From NCBI RefSeq assembly GCF_027595985.1, contig NC_073302.1:17051311-17115310 (forward strand): 64,000 bases of DNA. The letters run 5' to 3'. Of this stretch, positions 33,206 to 43,975 are shown one piece after another. The notes under the pieces are model-generated. The model did no database searches and was not told where the DNA came from. It worked only from the letters and a program-made list of their open reading frames with translations. The DNA is from Sorex araneus (lineage: Eukaryota > Chordata > Mammalia > Eulipotyphla > Soricidae). The position numbers and the translations under genes are program-made. Numbering within the stretch: position 1 is the first letter of the stretch; each line of letters starts with the position of its first letter.

Positions 33206-34254
33206 AATATATTTAAATGCATATATACATGTATATAGTAAGATACCCATGGGAAAGAGAAAGAGCGGGAAAGACAGTAATCTGTCTAGAGGCCAAAGAA
33301 AGTAACTGAGCACAGCAAAAGAGGAGCCAGAAAGGAACTGATTGGACCCATGAATTTGGGCAGGGCATCTCTTTCTGGTGGGTTAACTGACATGGTTGAT
33401 AAAGCAGATTTTTTCTTCCTTACACGTTACGTTCTCTTGATTCGGGAGATAGACACTTGGGAAAGGGTTACCTGAGTGTAGAGTTTATTTGCTTACCCCA
33501 GATGCCTACATTTATGAAGCCACATAGAATGGTCGTTAATAGAAGAAGTCTATTAAAGCAGGGCATTGTAAAAAATAATAAAGTGCCTTATACATGTCAT
33601 TTTATCATAAAATCTGTACAGGTGTTTGCCAGTTATTTGATGTAGGCCCATGGCCCTTTCTTGGAGTCTGGGTCAGCTGATTGGAGCTCATTGCCATATT
33701 TCTTGCAAAACCATGCTCTTAATGTACCCAATATGATCTCTAGTGTTGCTTTCATAAAAGGGGACCAAGAATTTAAAGATGCATGCCAACCTATTCTTTT
33801 AGGGTTTTATGATTCCGTTCTACATTTTTATAGTTGTCACGGCTGACCTAACTCGATAGCCATATTCAAGTGACTTAATTTTTATAGTAAAATCAACTCA
33901 GTCCTCATCGAAACTGCTGCCTTTTGGTACTCATGCATTTTTGATTTCTACACGATTTCATTAGATTTTATAATTACAGGAAGCACAACAGGCATAAACC
34001 GTCTTGGGAAGCAAACTGTTTCTTTGTGAAAATGGAACTCAACCGAGGGCAATGTTCTCAGCTGGAGGGGAGATGCCTATAATTTCAGAAATATTGACTG
34101 GTCATTTTAAAATAAAATAATGCAGAGCACTGGTTAGCCTGGCACTCAGTGGGCAGAGGGCAGCTGAGAGCATTGGAGAGATCTCTATTTCCAGTTGATA
34201 GATACACGTAGGCACAGGAAAAAACATTAAATCAACTTATTAACATTTTTTATT
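33206..34254. other. Unassigned AT-rich intronic sequence
   Basis: No gene recognised. A weak MIR/L2-like piece may lie near 33480-33640. Confidence 0.45.
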
Positions 34255-34500
34255 TATTTAGGGGCCCTCACAAGCGGTGCCCAGAAGACCAGGGGCCATT
34301 CCTGGAAATTCTTGGTCAACTAAACCAGCATTCCATCAACAAGTGCCCAAGGATATGGTGTTTCTTGGGCCCTGGAGGTACTGGGGACCCCAGGATCAAT
34401 CCTGCCATTCTTGGGGAACCATGTTGTACCTGGGGATCTAATTGGGGTTGGCTACATGCAACCTTTACTTTAATCCCTGTAATTTCTGCCTCTTAAATTT
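34255..34500 (-). mobile_element. Older long SINE (third family)
   Basis: Reverse: AGGGGCCCTCACAAGCGGTG, GACCAGGGGCCATTCCTGG, then GGGGAACCATGTTGTACCTG. It is longer than type A and has a similar layout to 49065, 53890 and 60735. Confidence 0.5.
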
Positions 34501-34519
34501 TCGTGGTTGAGTGTTTAGG

Positions 34520-35562
34520 TTACCTTTTGTCTAAAACTTATATAAAGAAAATCAGAAAAAGGGACGCAACCCTCTGCACTCTTGGTAGAGGTTATAAACT
34601 TTTTCAACCACTATGGAAAACAGGCTGGAGCGATAGCACAACGGTAGGGCATTCGCCTTTCACGCGGCTGACCCGTGTTCAATTCCTCCTGTGTCCACTG
34701 CCCCTCTCGGAGAGCCCGGCAAGCTACCGAGAGTATCGAGCCCGCACAGCAGAGCCTGGCAAGCTACCCGTGGCATACTGGATATGCCAAAAACAGTAAC
34801 AATAAGTCTCACAATGAGAGATGTTACTGGTGCCCACTCAAACAAATTTATGAGCAACAGTCTGACAATTCTAGGTAGAATGGAAAACAGCACAGAGGAG
34901 GTCTCTAAAACTAAACATAGCACAACCCTATGATCTCGAAATTCCCTTTCTGGGTAGGTAGCCAAAGGAATTGAAAATAGGATTTCAGAGAGATATCTGA
35001 ATGATTGTATTCATGTTCATGATTTACTTATAATAGTCAAGATATAATAGTAACTTAACTGTTTAAAGATGAATGGGTAAATAAGATGTGTCTAAGCATA
35101 TGCACATAGAATGTAATGTTATTTTGTCATAAATATGAAGGAAATCCTGTCATCTGTGACAATGCCTATAGATCTTGTGGACATTAAAATCAGTGAATTA
35201 TGTCAGAAAGACAGCTAAGAGATGATCTCACTCTCTCACTTGTATGTGGTCTCTAAGGAATCCAGACTTGTAGACATGAAGATGGGTATGGTGGACACGG
35301 TGGGCGGGGCGGCAGGGGATTATGGAGAGAGGCTGGGCATTGGTATGACCTTCACGAGAGCTGCTGTGCAACACGGTGACTCTAGTGGACAGCACCACTC
35401 TGTGTACCTGGACGTTGCTGAGAGTGTGCTTTAGATGTTCTCGTCACAGAAGAAAAGTGGCAATTTGCGACCGGGTGGAGGTGTTGGTTAATGCCATCAT
35501 GGTAATCACTCTGCAATAGCTGAGAGTATCAATCAGCATATGCCTTACACTTATGCAACAGT
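34520..35562 (+). mobile_element. Ancient L1M 3' region, interrupted
   Basis: Resembles the 3' end of an old L1 read forward: CAACCTCTGCA-type start, a SINE at 34623-34879, then GAATTCCCTTTCTGGGTA-like text and TCTCTCACTTGTATGTGGTC near 35235. No coding frame survives. Confidence 0.6.
34623..34879 (+). mobile_element. SINE type B with target duplications
   Basis: Forward copy inserted in the old L1. Perfect 10 bp duplications ATGGAAAACA at 34613-34622 and 34880-34889. A small insertion (TGTGTCCACT) lies just after the B box. Confidence 0.93.
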
Positions 35563-35574
35563 ATATGTCAGCTT

Positions 35575-35820
35575 GGGCTGGAGTGATAGAACAGCGGTAG
35601 GGTGTTCGCCTTTCACGTGGCTGACCCGTGTTCGATTCCTCCGCCCCTCTCAGAGAGCCCGGCAAGCTACTGAGAGTATCGCGCTCACACGGCAGAGCCT
35701 GGCAAGCCACCCGTGACATATTGGATATGCCAAAAACAGTAACAATAAGTCTCACAGTGGAGACGTTACTGGTGCCCTCTTGAACAAATCGATGAGCAAC
35801 GGGATGACAGTGATACAGTG
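35575..35820 (+). mobile_element. SINE type B with target duplications
   Basis: Forward, nearly complete, ending GATGACAGTGATACAGTGAT without poly-A. Perfect 12 bp duplications ATATGTCAGCTT at 35563-35574 and 35821-35832. Confidence 0.95.
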
Positions 35821-35837
35821 ATATGTCAGCTTTATCG

Positions 35838-36080
35838 CGGTCACTGTTACTGTCATCCTATTGCTCATCGATTTGGAGTGGGCACCAGTAACATCTCCAT
35901 TGTGAGACTTGTTACTGTTTTTGGCATATCGAATATGCCACGGGTAGCTTGCCAGGCCCTGCTGTGTGGGCGGAATACTCTTGGTAGCTTGCCTGGCTCT
36001 CCAAGAGGGACGGAGGACTCTAACCTGGGTTGGCCTTGAGCAAGGCAAACGCCCTACCTGCTGTGCTATCGCTCCAGCCC
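35838..36080 (-). mobile_element. SINE type B, inverted partner of the preceding copy
   Basis: Reverse-oriented full copy, tail facing the tail of the element at 35575-35820 across only 17 bp. Confidence 0.93.
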
Positions 36081-37234
36081 CTATATCTCAGTAAGGATGC
36101 AGATTTTTTTAAAAAGAGATTCCCAGAGATGAGTAAAGAATTCATGTTCAGTTCCCTCCTGCGGCTTCACAGCACCATTCATCACCGATGGTCTTTTGCT
36201 TGGGCCTGTCCAGGCAGGTCCCCAGCAATCTCCCTGTTTTATTGATGAACTCTAAGTGTTTCAAATATTGCAGTGCCTGAGCAGAGCCCAGGATGCAGAG
36301 CCAGTCAGGGCTATGGTTCAGTGCCCTTATAGTTCGGTGCCCTTGCTTGATCAAAAAATTTTTTGCGCAAGTATCCTTTTCTAAGACTTCCAAATATAAT
36401 GTAACCCTTTCATAAGCAAAGGAAACAAAAAAAAATCTTTTCTTTCTGACCACACTTGATCCTGGAGGGAAGATCAATGAAAATACAGCAGAAATATTTC
36501 CCTTCAGTTTTGTTTTGCTCTCACCTTTTGCTGCATGGGTACATGGTTTCCCCAAGGATGCAAGAACCCTGCTTACTGCCGTGCCTGCTCGTCTGCCCTC
36601 CATGGATAGAATGTTCCAGACCTCAGGCCAGTCCCGATCAGCCCTCTGCTTATAGAGCGGAGACCAGGCTCAAAGAAGGCCAGTCCCTTGCCTGCAGCCA
36701 GGATGAGGCAGCTGATGGACACAAGGACACAGGAAGAGGTCTGTTCACTAGCCCCGTTGTTTCAAATCCATGGTGCGGGTTTGTGCCCTCCTGCCTCTCC
36801 CCAGCAACGGGAGGGCTGAGCAGGTGATGAGAGATCAGTGTGTGTGAGTGGACTGCCAAGAATTCCTGTGCTTTATGAGGTGCAGATTATAATTCAAAAC
36901 CCATTTGGGGGACGTCTCGGCCCATAAAATCTCCAGCAGGGATGGCTGGGAATTTGTTTTCACTTCCCTGGCACTTGTTTCTTAAATACTTCTCTCTATC
37001 TCATTCCCCTTTTTGCTTTGCATCCTTTCCGTCCCCCCACCCCCAATCTAAATCCCTTTGGGTGATAAGGGCCTGGTGGCTTAAAGGTGGACACAGTAGG
37101 GGTAGACTGGGAGGAAAGGATCCTGTACATGGTTATGAGAAAGTTCCCCCTTAGATGATTCATTCTCTATAAAGACACTGGCTTAGAAAAAGACTGTAGG
37201 GGTTGCCTCTGCAGGTAGGTTTCTGGATTTCATT
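36081..37234. other. Unassigned intronic sequence
   Basis: No gene or clear repeat recognised. Confidence 0.5.
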
Positions 37235-37434
37235 TTTTTGGTTGTGCTTGGATGGGGGAATGTGTTGGGGCCACACCCAGCTATGCTTTGGGCTTACTCC
37301 TGGCTCTGTGCGCAGGGCTTTCTCCTGATCACTCCCAGCAGTGTTCAGGAGATCTTGTGCCAAGGGTCAAACCAGGGTTAACTGCCAGGGTGCAAGGAAA
37401 ATACCTTCCCCATGTGCTAACTCTCTGGTCCCTA
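37235..37434 (-). mobile_element. Old SINE type A relative
   Basis: Reverse: GGGGCCACACCCAGCTATGC, CAGTGTTCAGGAGATCTTGT, then GTGCAAGGAAAATACCTTCC. Confidence 0.7.
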
Positions 37435-37519
37435 GATATCTTTCTGATGTGGGGGCTAAAGAGGGTTCCCATCCAAATCATTACTCCTTCCTCATCTCTG
37501 TCTCATTTCCCTCTTTTTT

Positions 37520-37698
37520 TTTTAAAAAAAAATTTGCTTTTGGGTCACACCTGGCAATGCACAGGGGTTACTCCTGGCTCATGCACTCAGGAATTACTCC
37601 TGGTGGTGCTTGGGGGACCATATGGGATGCTGGGAATCGAACCTGGGTCGGCTGTGTGCAAGGCAAACGCCCTACCTGCTGTGCTATCGCTCCAACCC
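37520..37698 (-). mobile_element. SINE type A with target duplications
   Basis: Reverse young copy. Perfect 18 bp duplications CTCATTTCCCTCTTTTTT at 37502-37519 and 37699-37716. Confidence 0.95.
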
Positions 37699-37716
37699 CT
37701 CATTTCCCTCTTTTTT

Positions 37717-38289
37717 CTCTGCTCTCCCAGCCTCCTACCCCTTCCCATAAGGCCTGAAAGGTCATTTCCAAAGGCCACTTGGCCCTCATTCAGAACCTTC
37801 ATGGGCAGCTCACTGCTTAGACAATTTGTAGCACACTCAACGGCATAGTATCCCTCATTACTTCAGCCAAGTTTTGTTTTTTTTCCCTTTTTTTTTCCTT
37901 TTTCGCTGCTTTCAGAAAACAAGCAGTATTGACTCACTTCGATGACTTCATCCAAGCTTTGTCCTTCTCCATGGATGTCCTTGTTTCACCATTTCTGCTG
38001 CTGGAATGCCATGTCCCCCACATGAGCTACTTGGTAGAATCTTTTATTCTTCTTCCAACTTCTCTTTCCTTCTTCCCCTGTTGCAGATGCAAAAATGTCA
38101 ATCCAGGAAAGCAGATACTTGGTCTTCCTTCTTCTTTTAAAACACATGTGTCCCTGCTTTAACCAAGAGAGTCCAGTGATGAGCTTTGGCTCCTTGGCTA
38201 CGTGCATATGAAATATGGCTAGTAGAAGGAGGGGTTCAATTTTCGTTTTTTGATTTCAACACCCCCTTCTTGTTTTGGTAATATTCTCA
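37717..38289. other. Unassigned intronic sequence
   Basis: T-rich near 37873-37905. No gene recognised. Confidence 0.5.
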
Positions 38290-38480
38290 TTGAAGCATCT
38301 TGGAGGGCACACTTTAGTTGTGGTGCTTACACATGCTTGATTGTGGTGCACTAGAGATCACATACTTTGTTGTGGCACTAGGAAGCCCCGAATATGGGGG
38401 GGGAAGCTTAGATTGAAACTGGGTAGGTAGGGCTTTGGGGGAATCAAACTCTTGGCCTCACCAGTCTCAGGCTTGCAAGA
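38290..38480 (-). mobile_element. Possible old SINE
   Basis: Reverse-type text (GGGAATCAAACTCTTGGCCT, CAGGCTTGCAAGACATGCAC) resembles a decayed SINE head. Weak. Confidence 0.35.
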
Positions 38481-41139
38481 CATGCACTTTTGTCATTGGG
38501 AACTTAATTTAATTTTTTTTAAATCTCTCTTTTGGTTTACAATACTACTACTACTAATTTCTCATGGGCATAATTCCATCACAATTTTTGAAGTCCCTGC
38601 AACTGTCATAGATAATTTTAGCTGCATGATTCTTAGAGTTGATGACACTGATAGAAAGTATGCTCAGAAAAATTTCTTCAATCAAACTGCTCGGAAGATT
38701 GGAAGATCCTGGCTGGGGGGTCGGGGGTGGGGGTGCGGGGAGGGTGGAGGGGGAGTGCAGAAGGAATCTTGCTTTTCCTAGGAAGGATCCTTCCTAGGAT
38801 GGCGGTTGATTTTGGAATAGCTGTCAGTAAATGTAGACTTGTGAAGGACTTTGAGGCAAACTTGTGTAACCACAAACTGCAAAGAGACCCATGTGAAGAA
38901 AGGAACTGACCATAGTGGATTAAAACATGCACATGCATATGCATGCGTGTGCACAAGCGCGCGCTTATACGCACACACAAACACTCACACGGGAGTTGCT
39001 CATAAAAATACTATCTCCTAAGTTTTCTCATATAGTCTGGTGCATCTATAAATCCTGGCTAGAGGGATAGAGGGATCCTGGATTAATCCACTAATGATCC
39101 TTCACTGGTAGGACTTCCTGGGATGCTTCTCAGCCTTTCATCAGCTTCCTCCGTCTGAGTCCAGAGCAGAATGCCACACCCTGGGGCCTGGGTGGGGGTA
39201 GAGGTTAAGGACCCTTTAGCTCACCCATGCAGACATGTGCTCCTGAGAAGGCTTCCATGGGGCCAGCACTGTCTGGAGCTGTGGTGGTGGTGGTGGTGGT
39301 GGTGGTGATTTTGTAAATGTCTGAAAGTTTCCCAGAGAGACAACTGCAAAAACCTCCCCCCATGACTGGTGGACTGAGAAGGAATGTGGGAGGTTCTCTT
39401 CTCTTGCCTCTGCTGCCCATCATGCCTGTGAGTCTGTCTGTCTGTCTCTCTCCTAATCTGTCTATTCCCCACTGGCTGGAGGTCTCCTCAGAATCCATGA
39501 ATGGAAAGCTGGGGAGATGGCCCCAAGGAGCACATGCATGGCATGCTAGAACGATGGGTTTGGGACCCCTGGGTCTCCTGAACACTCAAATGTGGCTCCA
39601 TCCATCCTTCCCTGCTCCTACCCAAGAACAAAATCTCTAAACTGTAGTCACTTCTGTCTGCCCAATCCCTTAGGGCCGCAGCTCAACTCAGAACTAGCCA
39701 GCTCTGGGCCGTACTTTCTAAGGCAGGACCTGGAGCAAAGGAGAGAAGAGGGATGAGCCTCTTGGCCAGGTGAGCTCTGCTTTGCAATGGCAGCTGTCTG
39801 CGCCTTCTGGAACCAGGGCTGCCATATTCCTGGCAAGCCACTCCCCTGGCTGCCTCTGCTGTTGGTGTGACTGTTCTGATTATGACTCCCGCTGTCTGTA
39901 GCAATGTCACAGGCCTCATGGATCATGTAGTCCCCTGGGAGCCAATTTCCACTGTTCTTGATGTTGGATGTGGGTGGGATTTGGAGAGAAGCCAGTAGAG
40001 AGGGTCTGGGGATTAACTCCTGGGTTTGCTCTTTTTTTCTGCCTCTCTGGTGGTTGTTCTTTCTCCTCTTCTGCTGTCCTTGCAGCTGTTCATCACTGGC
40101 TCTTTGGAACGATTTCCTCTAGCCCTAAGGGCATTAGACACATCTGTTGGAGAGTTTCGGAGGAGAAGTTGCAAGAACGATAAACCTACTTAAAAGATCA
40201 TCCCTTCTACAATTTCAACCCTTGGCTAAAACTGACAGTAAGAGGCTTTTGCACCAAGTTTTCCTTATCCCTCAAATTTCATGTACGGGAACTCTCTGAG
40301 TTGGACCTTAGGGAATATGCTCAATTAGCTTGTAAGGGTTTAGTGGTATTTAAAATATAATTGGTCTTGAGTCAAGAGGTCTTGCTTCAAAAAATTGAAC
40401 CAACAAAATAAACAAACAAAGAAGATGGGGAGTGGAAGGAAGGGCAGGAGGAGGAGGAGGGGAAGGCAGACAGGAAAAACAGCCTCTAATCCATCCTTTG
40501 AGGTACCTGCACTGTCCAGTTCACTGGTCTCTGGACAGGGATGGAATTATTTCTTGGATTTCTGTTTGTTTCTCCCCATTTCAACATTTAATCTATAAGC
40601 AAAGCTTATTGATTTTCTGTCCCACCTATCCTTGAATTCATCCAATTTCTTTCCATCTCTATCTTGGTTACAAGTTACTCATATCTCAAACCTATGATTC
40701 AGTAGACTCCTAACTGGACTCTCAATTTGTTTCTATATCAATTTACCACGTTCACATTTTTTTTAAAAAACATTCACTAAAAACAAAACCATGAAGACAC
40801 TGAGATACATTGGAACACTGTATAGTTGTGCTTATGCTAGTGAATTATTGTGAATTGTTATAGATATGATTCTAAAATTGATGTTTCTTCAGAAAAATAA
40901 ATCTAATTATACTATTATACTACATAGTAAAACATTGATACAGATGGAATGCTATCTCTGCTTCTGGATTCATTTAGAACATTTAATAATAAAAAATAAA
41001 GAGGTTACACAGAGAATTCTAGGATCATGCAAAGGCAAATTAAAATACGATTGTAGATTATGAAGAACAAAAAATGATAGATATAGAAGCTGATTCTTGA
41101 ATCATAAAGAAATCAAAGATTTATCATTTTACTTCTTTT
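38481..41139. other. Unassigned intronic stretch with short repeats
   Basis: No gene seen. Alternating purine-pyrimidine sequence at 38928-38990, a GTG triplet run at 39281-39307, and AT-rich unique DNA from 40740 to 41140. The segment 40500-40740 may be a very old L2. Confidence 0.5.
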
Positions 41140-41471
41140 CGTTTAATTTTCAGATTTTCATTGACTTATTGTTGTTGTAAAATATTATGGAATTTCAGGG
41201 CACTTGCCTTGCATACCACCCACATCAGACATTGTTTCTACCACCCTAAATACCTCCCTGATTCCCACTTTTCCCTGGTAATCACTCTAGATTTCACCAA
41301 ATCATAGCTAATGTTGTTGATTTTTAACATCTTGTTTGCTTTATCAGTTCATATTCTGTAAATGAGTGAAACCATCTTGTAATTGTGTTTTATTTCTTTA
41401 TTTGACAATAAAGTTATCTTAAGGACTATACATTTGGTCTAATTAAGGCATGGTTTTAGATTACTGTGAGG

Positions 41472-41625
41472 GTGTATTGGGCCAAAGCTGGCTTGGCTCA
41501 AGTCTTATTCCTGGATCTGTGCTTAGGGATCACTCACTCCTAGAGTGCTCAGGGGACCATCTGCAGGGCTGGGTTTGTCTGGTGTGGGTGGCATGCAAGG
41601 CAAGTGCCATATGCACTTGTACAAT
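41472..41625 (-). mobile_element. Old SINE type A relative
   Basis: Reverse: GGATCTGTGCTTAGGGATCA, GTGCTCAGGGGACCATCTGC, GGCATGCAAGGCAAGTGCC. Confidence 0.65.
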
Positions 41626-41879
41626 TATTTTATCATTCATTTTTTTAGTTAATCTACTTTGACAACTAGTATTCTGTTGAGTATACCACAACTTCTTTAT
41701 CCAGTCATCTGCTGATGGACAGTTAGGTTGATTGCATATTTTCGGATTGGTACATCTACACTATATACTGTATTGTGAATAATGCTATAAATAGAGGGGT
41801 GTAAATATCTTTTTGAATGAGTGTTTCCATATCCTTTGGGTAAATGCCTGGAAGTGGTATTTATGGGTCATTTTAATTT

Positions 41880-42045
41880 TATTTTATCCTTTTGGGCCAT
41901 ACTGAGCTATGTTTAGGCCTTAGTCCTGGCTCTGCACTCAGAAATCACTCCTGACAGGGATCAGGAGGCCATATGTGGTACATACCAGGGATCCAATCCA
42001 GGTCTACCATGTGCAAGAAAAGTGTCTTACTTGCTACACTATTTC
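41880..42045 (-). mobile_element. Old SINE type A relative
   Basis: Reverse: TTTTGGGCCATACTGAGCTA, CCTGGCTCTGCACTCAGAAA, GGGATCCAATCCAGGTCTAC. Confidence 0.7.
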
Positions 42046-42300
42046 CCCATTTTAATTTTAATGTTTTCTAACTGAATCTCCATTCTATTTTCTGAATAAA
42101 AAATTGCACCAGTTTACGTATCTCCCAAAGCGTATTCTGACTCTTCTTTTCTCCACAGCCTCACCAATACTTATTTACAACCTTTTATTTTCACCATACT
42201 GTTGGTGCTCTGGATTTTTTCCTTTTCTCTCACCATGCACCTTTTCTCCTTCTTACCAGAATCCATCTGTCACCCTTTCTGATACTTGACCTAAATTATA

Positions 42301-42707
42301 GTTGCCTATCTGTTTGCGGTCATAGTCTGTTGGCTTTTTGCCAGACCATGTTCTTCACTGCTCAGCTGTGGGGCAATATCCTGAGAAATGTGTCATTAGG
42401 TTATTGTCTTTAGTATGATGACATCACAATGCATTGGTGCAGTTTCCTACACACCTGGCCTCTGTGATCTAGCTCACTGGGATTGGCACCTTTGGCCTCT
42501 GTCCAGCAGGGGTCAGCTCTGACTGAGCTCATAGGCTGTCAGTTTACTCAGTACTATATTGTTCTGTTACCCTGGTTCCCAACACGTGAACCCTTGTTTA
42601 AGGTGACTGAGACATTAAGAACAGATAGCAAGTACATCAGCCTCCAGTAGGTATGTGAAAAGCAGAGATTGACGTACTTCACATAGCTAATCAGCAGATA
42701 CCTTTTT
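42301..42707. other. Unassigned sequence, possibly an old repeat
   Basis: A stretch near 42380-42440 (GAGAAATGTGTCATTAGG) reads like an old mammalian interspersed repeat that I cannot name. Confidence 0.35.
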
Positions 42708-43570
42708 TTAAAAATATTGAATCACCATGAGATAGTTACAAAACTTTCATGTTTGAGTTTGTCATATAATAATCGAATAACCTTCCCTCCACCAGTGCAC
42801 ATTCTTCACCACCAATGTCCCCAGTATGCCCCCCATACCCCCATTTCCAACCCTCCCCCTGCCTCCATGGCAGACAATTTTCTCAATACTCTCTACTTCT
42901 GGGCGTTATGGTTTGCAATACAGATACTGAGAGGCTATCACATTTGGTCCTTTATTTACTTTCAGCACACATCTCCCATCCCAAAAGATTCTTCCAACCA
43001 TCATTGACTTAGTGATCCCTTCTCTATCCCAGCTGCCTGCTCCCCCAGCTCATGAGACAGGCTTCTAACTATGGAGCAATATTCCTGACCTTGGGTGTCA
43101 GTCTTAATTTTTTTTTTTTTTGCTTTTTGGGTCACACCCGGCGATGCACAGGGGTCACTCCTGGCTCATGCACTCAGGAATCACTCCTGGCGGTGCTCAG
43201 GGGACCATATGGGATGCTGGGATTCGAACCCGGGTCGGCCGCGTGCAAGGCAAACGCCCTACCCGCTGTGCTATCTCTCCAGCCCCCAGTCTTATATTTT
43301 TATTTCATATTACACAAATGAGTGCAGTCCTTCTGTGTATGTCCCTCTCTTTCTGACTCATTTCACTTAGCATAATACTCTTCATGACCATGCACATACA
43401 AGTAAATTTCATGACCTCATCTTTCCTAACAGCTGCGTAGTATTCCATTGTAGAGATGTACCAAAGTTTCTTTAACCAGTCATCTGTTCTAGGGCACTTG
43501 GGTTGTTTCCAGATTCTGGCTATTGTGAACAGTGACCAAGTACCCTTAAAGTATAAAGCCATGATAGTTT
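42708..43570 (-). mobile_element. Shrew-type L1 3' end, reverse, interrupted by a SINE
   Basis: Begins with the shared 3' module (TTGAATCACCATGAGATAGT, CCCTCCACCAGTGCACATTC) and continues to the end of the ORF2 region (GTAGTATTCCATTGTAGAGA, AACCAGTCATCTGTTCTAGG). A SINE type A sits at 43107-43286. Confidence 0.85.
43107..43286 (-). mobile_element. SINE type A with short target duplications
   Basis: Reverse young copy inserted in the L1. 8 bp duplications CAGTCTTA at 43099-43106 and 43287-43294. Confidence 0.95.
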
Positions 43571-43729
43571 TCATTTCTGTTTTATTTCTTGTTTTTCCCT
43601 CTACATCCAGAATACCATAAGCTTTTAAATTCTCTTCTTTTGTGGGTCAGTTTTGCTTGCCCAGTTTATATTCTAAAAGACTGTTTTGCTTAGGGGACTC
43701 TCCCAACCTTGGGGCTATTTGTTCATTGT

Positions 43730-43975
43730 ATTGCTGTATCACTGTCATCCTGTTGCTCATTGATTTGCTCGAGCGGGCACCAGTAACATCTCCATTGTGA
43801 GACTTGCTGTTCCTGTTTTTGGCATATCGAATATGCCACGGGTAGCTTGCAAAGCTCTGCTGTACTGGTGAGATACTCCCGGTAGCTTGCCGGACTCTCT
43901 AAGAGGGGTGGTGCAATCCGACATGTCAGCCACATGCAAGGCAAACACCCTACCCGCTGTGCTATCGCTCCAGCT
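43730..43975 (-). mobile_element. SINE type B
   Basis: Reverse full copy. Its tail part (TGTCATCCTGTTGCTCATTG, then TTTGCTCGAGCGGGCACCAG) is the one I compared base by base with the RTE 3' end. Confidence 0.93.

Larger units (their letters stand above)
41140..42300 (-). mobile_element. Ancient L1M 3' region, reverse, interrupted twice
   Basis: CCAGTCATCTGCTGATGGAC, AATAATGCTATAAATAGAGG and TCCTTTGGGTAAATGCCTGG are hallmark reversed L1 3' sequences. Two old SINEs (41472-41625 and 41880-42045) interrupt it. Confidence 0.75.

Noticed and set aside
35838-36080. Functional tRNA gene from the SINE head
   Set aside because: The head keeps B-box-like sequence but no cloverleaf can be completed; it is a SINE promoter.
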